A stretch of DNA of 64,000 nt from Trinickia soli (GTDB lineage Bacteria; Pseudomonadota; Gammaproteobacteria; Burkholderiales; Burkholderiaceae): NCBI RefSeq assembly GCF_002879855.1, contig NZ_PNYB01000008.1, positions 1 to 64,000 on the forward strand, given 5' to 3'. Position numbers and translations under genes: made by a program. Shown here piece after piece: positions 60,304 to 64,000 of this stretch (position 1 is the first letter of the stretch; each line of letters starts with the position of its first letter). Under the pieces are notes generated by a model. That model had not been told where the DNA came from. It did not search any database and saw nothing but the letters and a program-made list of their open reading frames with translations.

Positions 60304-61008
60304 ATGGAAACTGTCTTTTCCATCCAGGCAGTCAGCAAGGTCTATCCGATGGGCGCCGTCAGCGTTCGGGCGCTGCACGATGTCAGCCTTGAATTTGCAG
60401 CGGGCGAGTTCGTGGTATTGCTGGGCGCATCGGGGAGCGGAAAATCCACCCTGCTCAATCTGCTGGGCGGGCTCGACACCCCGACGAGCGGCGCCATCAA
60501 CTATCGGGATCATCGCCTCTCCACTGCCGCCGAGCGTGAGCTGACCCGGTTCCGCCGCGAGCACGTCGGCTTCGTATTCCAGTTCTACAACCTCATACCG
60601 GGCCTCACCGCGCGCGAGAACGTCGCGCTCGTCACCGATATCGCCGAACGTCCGCTCGACCCCGACGAAGCGCTGCGTATGGTCGGCATCGGCGCCTTGG
60701 CGGACCACTTTCCGTCGCAGATGTCGGGCGGCGAACAGCAGCGTGTGGCGATCGCACGCGCAGTCGCCAAACGCCCGGACGTGCTGCTTTGCGACGAGCC
60801 GACCGGCGCACTCGACTTCCAAACGGGACGGCTCGTGCTCGAAGTGCTCGAGCACGTCAATCGATCCTTCGGTTCGCTGACGATCGTCGTCACGCACAAC
60901 GCCGTCATCGGCGATATGGCCGATCGAGTCGTGCGAATGAGCAGCGGCACGATCCTCGAGGAACGGCGCAATGCCAGCCGCGCGACGGCACAGGCGCTGA
61001 CATGGTGA
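60304..61008 (+). CDS. ABC transporter ATPase, LolD/MacB-type
   Basis: ATPase of 234 residues for an FtsX-type transporter. Walker [15 protein letters not shown]-loop [13 protein letters not shown], signature [14 protein letters not shown], Walker [13 protein letters not shown] and switch VVTHN are the LolD/MacB pattern. Its stop lies inside the start of the permease gene (overlap of seven bases), so the two are coupled. An upstream region of 214 bases (60090-60303) separates it from the small exported protein gene and probably has its promoter. Confidence 0.94.
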   Translation: METVFSIQAVSKVYPMGAVSVRALHDVSLEFAAGEFVVLLGASGSGKSTLLNLLGGLDTPTSGAINYRDHRLSTAAERELTRFRREHVGFVFQFYNLIPGLTARENVALVTDIAERPLDPDEALRMVGIGALADHFPSQMSGGEQQRVAIARAVAKRPDVLLCDEPTGALDFQTGRLVLEVLEHVNRSFGSLTIVVTHNAVIGDMADRVVRMSSGTILEERRNASRATAQALTW

Positions 61009-63371
61009 GCGCCCTTACGCGGCTGTGCTGGCGCGATCTATGGAATATGCGCGCCCAGGCGTTGGCAGCCGTGCTGGTCGTGGCGTGCGGCGTGGCCACG
61101 TTCGTGGGGATGCGAAGCACCTACGAGGTCCTGCTCAAAGCGCAACAGGACTACTACGTTGCCTATCGATTCGCAGATGTGTTCGTGCATCTGAAGCGTG
61201 CACCGCTGGCAGTCGCCACGCGGATTTCGGCGATACCCGGCGTGGCCCGCGTGCAGGCGCGCGTGGTATCGGACGTCACGCTCGATGTTCCCGGGCTTCG
61301 CGAGCCCGCCACGGGCCATATCGTGTCGATTCCGGACCAAGGCTGGCCAACGCTGAATCTGCTTCATCTGCGCAGCGGCCGGTATACCGCACCGGGCCGC
61401 GACGATGAGGCCCTCGTCAGCGCCGCGTTCGCCGACGCCAACCACCTGCATGCGGGACAGCAGATCGGCGCCGTGCTCAACGGACGCTGGAAACAGCTTC
61501 GGATCGTCGGGATCGCCTTGTCGCCGGAATACATCTATGAGGCCGGCGCCGGCTCCATCTTTCCCGACAGCCGGCACTACGGCGTACTGTGGATGGGCGA
61601 CGACGCCGTGGCAACCGCCTTCGGCATGGATGGTGCCTTCAACGATCTGGCGCTCGCGCTGGAGCGCGGCGCGAACGCGCCCGAAGTCATCGCACGGATC
61701 GATCGCGAACTGGCCGTCTATGGCGGCCTCGGCTCGATCACGCGAGACGACCAGTTGTCGAATCGCTTCATATCGGACGAGATCGCACAGAACCGGATAA
61801 CGGCCACCTACGTGCCAGCTATCTTTTTCTGCGTCGCGATGTTTCTGCTGCAGACCGTTCTGAGCCGATTGGTGGATACCCAGCGCGCGCAAATAGGACT
61901 GATGAAGGCGTTCGGATATGGAAACGCCCGTGTCGCGCTGCATTACCTGCTGTTCGCGGCGCTGATTGCGGCTGCGGGGGCATCGGTCGGCGTCGGCGCC
62001 GGGCTTGCATTGGGCTCGTCGCTGACCAGCCTGTACGACCGCTATTACCACTTCCCTCAACTTCAATATCGTTCCGACCTTCCCATCGTCATCCTGGCCT
62101 TCGTCGCGAGTTTCGCCGCATCGATCATCGGAGCGACAACAAGCGTCGCGAAAGCGGCGCGACTCATGCCGGTCGAGGCACTGCGCGCCCCGCCTCCGCC
62201 CGCTTTCGCCTCAGGCTGGGTCGAGCGGATCGGACTCGTGCGGCATCTGGCGGTGACGTGGCGGATGATCGTGCGCAACATCCTGAGACAGCCGATCAAG
62301 TCGCTACTTTCATGTCTGGCCATCGCCTGCGCAAGCGCGATTCTCGTGACAGGCGGTTTTTTCTTCGACGCGATCGACTATTTGTTCGATGTCCAATTCC
62401 AACAAATAGAGCGGCAGGACGCGACCCTCGTCTTCACGCAGCCCCTGCCCTATCGGGCCGTCTACGCGCTCGAGAGTCTGCCCGGCGTGTTGCGTGTCGA
62501 GCCATTTCGCGAAGTGCCCGTGCGGCTCGTTGCCGGATACCGGACGCGGCGCGTGTCCTTGAGCGCGGTCGTGCCGGGGGCGCAAATGCATCGCCTGGTC
62601 GACGAGCGCGGCGTTGCCCTGCGTGTGCCCCCCGATGGCATGCTGCTCTCATCTCAGCTGGCCGATACGCTCCATGTCCGCGCTGGCGATCGGATCACCA
62701 TGGAGGTGCTCGAAGGCAAGCGGCAAATCCGGGACATCACCGTGGCGGGCCGGGTCGGCGAGCTGGTCGGCATGCATGCGTACCTCGATGAACAGGCGTT
62801 GGCCCGGCTTCTGGGTGAGGGCCGCAATTGGTCGGGAGCATGGCTGCGTATCGACTCGCGCACGACCGATCGACTGTACACGACACTCAAGCGCATGCCG
62901 GCCGTCAATGCCGTGGCGATCCGTCAGTCGGTGATCGATAGCTTTCGCAAGATTATCGACGAGAGCGTGCGGCTATCCACCTCGATCAATTTCGCCTTTG
63001 CCTGCATCATCGCGTTCGGCGTCGCGTATAACGGCATGCGCATCGCTTACTCGGAGCGGGTCCAGCAGTTGGCCTCGCTGCGCGTGCTCGGCTTCACGCG
63101 CGCCGAGGTCGCGTGGATCCTGCTGGGTGAGCAGTTCTTCCTGGCGGCGGTGGCCATGCCGGTCGGCCTCATGCTGGGCTATGGCCTGGCCGCGCTGCTG
63201 GCAAGGCGGCTCGCAACGGATTTGTACCGTTTCCCGCTTGTCGTCGAACCCGCCACCTTCGGGTATGCGATCGTCGTGACAGCGGGCGCGGTTGCACTTT
63301 CCGGGCTGGTGGTGGCGTGGAGGCTCCGAAGTCTCGATATCGTTGCCGTGCTCAAGGCGAGGGAGTCATGA
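61002..63371 (+). CDS. ABC transporter permease with two FtsX domains
   Basis: Inner-membrane permease of 789 residues. An N-terminal helix ([20 protein letters not shown]) precedes a large periplasmic domain, then an FtsX core of three helices ([39 protein letters not shown]...), then a second copy of helix, periplasmic domain and core ([32 protein letters not shown]). This eight-helix, two-FtsX plan is that of LolC/E-like fused or ABC3-type exporters that work with HlyD partners. A GTG at 61005 is an alternative start. Substrate unknown (lipid, lipoprotein or peptide). Confidence 0.92.
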   Translation: MVSALTRLCWRDLWNMRAQALAAVLVVACGVATFVGMRSTYEVLLKAQQDYYVAYRFADVFVHLKRAPLAVATRISAIPGVARVQARVVSDVTLDVPGLREPATGHIVSIPDQGWPTLNLLHLRSGRYTAPGRDDEALVSAAFADANHLHAGQQIGAVLNGRWKQLRIVGIALSPEYIYEAGAGSIFPDSRHYGVLWMGDDAVATAFGMDGAFNDLALALERGANAPEVIARIDRELAVYGGLGSITRDDQLSNRFISDEIAQNRITATYVPAIFFCVAMFLLQTVLSRLVDTQRAQIGLMKAFGYGNARVALHYLLFAALIAAAGASVGVGAGLALGSSLTSLYDRYYHFPQLQYRSDLPIVILAFVASFAASIIGATTSVAKAARLMPVEALRAPPPPAFASGWVERIGLVRHLAVTWRMIVRNILRQPIKSLLSCLAIACASAILVTGGFFFDAIDYLFDVQFQQIERQDATLVFTQPLPYRAVYALESLPGVLRVEPFREVPVRLVAGYRTRRVSLSAVVPGAQMHRLVDERGVALRVPPDGMLLSSQLADTLHVRAGDRITMEVLEGKRQIRDITVAGRVGELVGMHAYLDEQALARLLGEGRNWSGAWLRIDSRTTDRLYTTLKRMPAVNAVAIRQSVIDSFRKIIDESVRLSTSINFAFACIIAFGVAYNGMRIAYSERVQQLASLRVLGFTRAEVAWILLGEQFFLAAVAMPVGLMLGYGLAALLARRLATDLYRFPLVVEPATFGYAIVVTAGAVALSGLVVAWRLRSLDIVAVLKARES

Positions 63372-64000
63372 AGAGTCCCGGCAAACATCGATTGTGGTTC
63401 GGGGCGGCAGCAGCGCTGGTTCTCGCTCTGGTGTCGGTCTATGTGTTTCGGCCGGCGCCGATGATCGTCGACACCGCTCGAATCGGCCGCGGCACGCTCC
63501 GGGTCACGATTGACGAGGACGGTGAGATCCGAGCGCACGATCGCTACGTGATCACCGCGCCGATCACAGGCCGCCTCTTGCGCGTGACCCTCCGGGAAGG
63601 GGACCACGTACGCGCCGGCCAGGTCGTTGCGGTCCTCGTGCCTGTACCCATGACACCCGGGGAAAGCGCCGAGCAGCAAGCCCGCGTCGAGGCGGCCGAG
63701 GCATCGTACCGGGAGGCGCAGGCACGCGTCGACCACGCCCGAGCCGATCTTGCTCAGGCGCGCCGCGAACGCGAGCGGGGACAGGCGATGTTCGACATCG
63801 GCGGCATCTCGAAGCAAAGCCTGGAACAGTTCCGCGCCGCCGAAACGTCCAGCGCGAGCGAGCTCGAAGCGGCGCGTGCGCGCGAGCGGTCGGCGGCGGC
63901 CGAAGTCAAAGCGGCGACAGCAAACCTGAAGGCACTGGAAACGGGGCACCCGGTGCAGGTGCGCGCGCCGGTCGACGCGGTGTTGCTGCGGGTCGATGAA
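63368..64000 (+). CDS. HlyD-family periplasmic adaptor, cut by window edge
   Basis: The first 211 codons of a membrane fusion protein. An N-terminal anchor (LWFGAAAALVLALVSVYVF) is followed by the lipoyl half-motif ITGRLLRVTLREGDHVRAGQVVAVL and a long coiled coil (EAAEASYREAQARVDHARADLAQARRERERG ... ELEAARARERSAAAEVKAATANL); the second lipoyl half begins at VRAPVDAVLLRVDE where the window ends. ATGA overlap with the permease couples it. It should join the FtsX pump to an outer-membrane channel. Confidence 0.92.
   Translation, partial: MKSPGKHRLWFGAAAALVLALVSVYVFRPAPMIVDTARIGRGTLRVTIDEDGEIRAHDRYVITAPITGRLLRVTLREGDHVRAGQVVAVLVPVPMTPGESAEQQARVEAAEASYREAQARVDHARADLAQARRERERGQAMFDIGGISKQSLEQFRAAETSSASELEAARARERSAAAEVKAATANLKALETGHPVQVRAPVDAVLLRVDE

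Noticed and set aside
1-64000. Mobile elements, prophage, CRISPR arrays, toxin-antitoxin or restriction genes, tRNA/rRNA genes
   Set aside because: None recognised on either strand. No transposase-like motifs, no regularly spaced repeats and no cloverleaf-type sequences stood out, although a tRNA or sRNA search program was not available.

Overview
The window is about 64 kb of GC-rich, densely coded chromosomal DNA with no tRNA or rRNA genes, insertion sequences, phage genes or CRISPR repeats that I could recognise. Gene content (complete aerobic benzoyl-CoA box pathway, several CUT2 sugar ABC systems, ProQ/FinO and YidB proteins, TctE-like kinase, RND pump, many GntR/LysR/LacI regulators) and codon use point to a Burkholderiaceae betaproteobacterium of the Burkholderia/Paraburkholderia/Caballeronia/Trinickia kind. 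I read 56 protein genes. The two at the window edges are cut.

Layout. 1-4255 (-): NitT/TauT-type ABC importer followed by a TctE-like sensor kinase that runs off the left edge. 4485-4513: a perfect inverted repeat in front of a YjeH-like exporter (4576-5889). 5940-7340 (-): a phospholipase C/acid phosphatase family enzyme. 7700-12178 (+): a tightly packed TonB receptor - YfiR - CHASE8-like/GGDEF/EAL trio facing a Tat-exported glycoside hydrolase (12198-13496, -). 13863-18316: small housekeeping-like genes (DUF3820, ComEA-like HhH protein, YidB, ProQ) and a divergent aminotransferase/GntR pair sharing a 16-bp palindrome. 18466-23909: a LacI repressor and an orphan CUT1 sugar-binding protein sharing a pseudo-palindromic operator, then a CUT2 sugar importer (binding protein, permease, single-domain ATPase).

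24555-35853 is a box cluster for aerobic benzoate breakdown through CoA thioesters: benzoate is activated by the ligase at 33386, benzoyl-CoA is epoxidised by BoxA/BoxB, the ring is cleaved by BoxC, and the semialdehyde is oxidised by BoxD. BoxR (XRE plus shikimate-kinase-like domain) sits between the two divergent transcription units, and TGCA-containing repeats lie at all three likely promoter regions. A DUF4863 protein and two alpha/beta hydrolases accompany the core genes.

36082-40696 holds a PAP2 phosphatase and a minus-strand copper module (His/Cys-rich exported protein, a small exported protein, TolC-like lipoprotein, multicopper oxidase, CusF-like protein). 40807-47530 is a sugar-acid locus: two dehydrogenases, a CUT2 importer and a divergent FadR-type GntR repressor with several TGGT-N3-ACCA-like sites between them. 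47681-48864 holds a leaderless-looking periplasmic-binding-fold protein and a small exported protein. 49150-56572 is an RND efflux operon that also contains a DUF2892 membrane protein and a sulfide:quinone oxidoreductase. 56655-59527 is a LysR regulator divergent from an SDR and an aldo/keto reductase. 59619-64000 is a small exported protein and a LolD/FtsX/HlyD-type ABC export operon cut by the right edge.

The points most worth following are the sulfide oxidoreductase embedded in an RND efflux operon, the TonB receptor fused by operon structure to a YfiR/diguanylate cyclase switch, the unusual copper module, and the cis-regulatory repeats. All functional calls rest on reading motifs by eye; no database search was possible.
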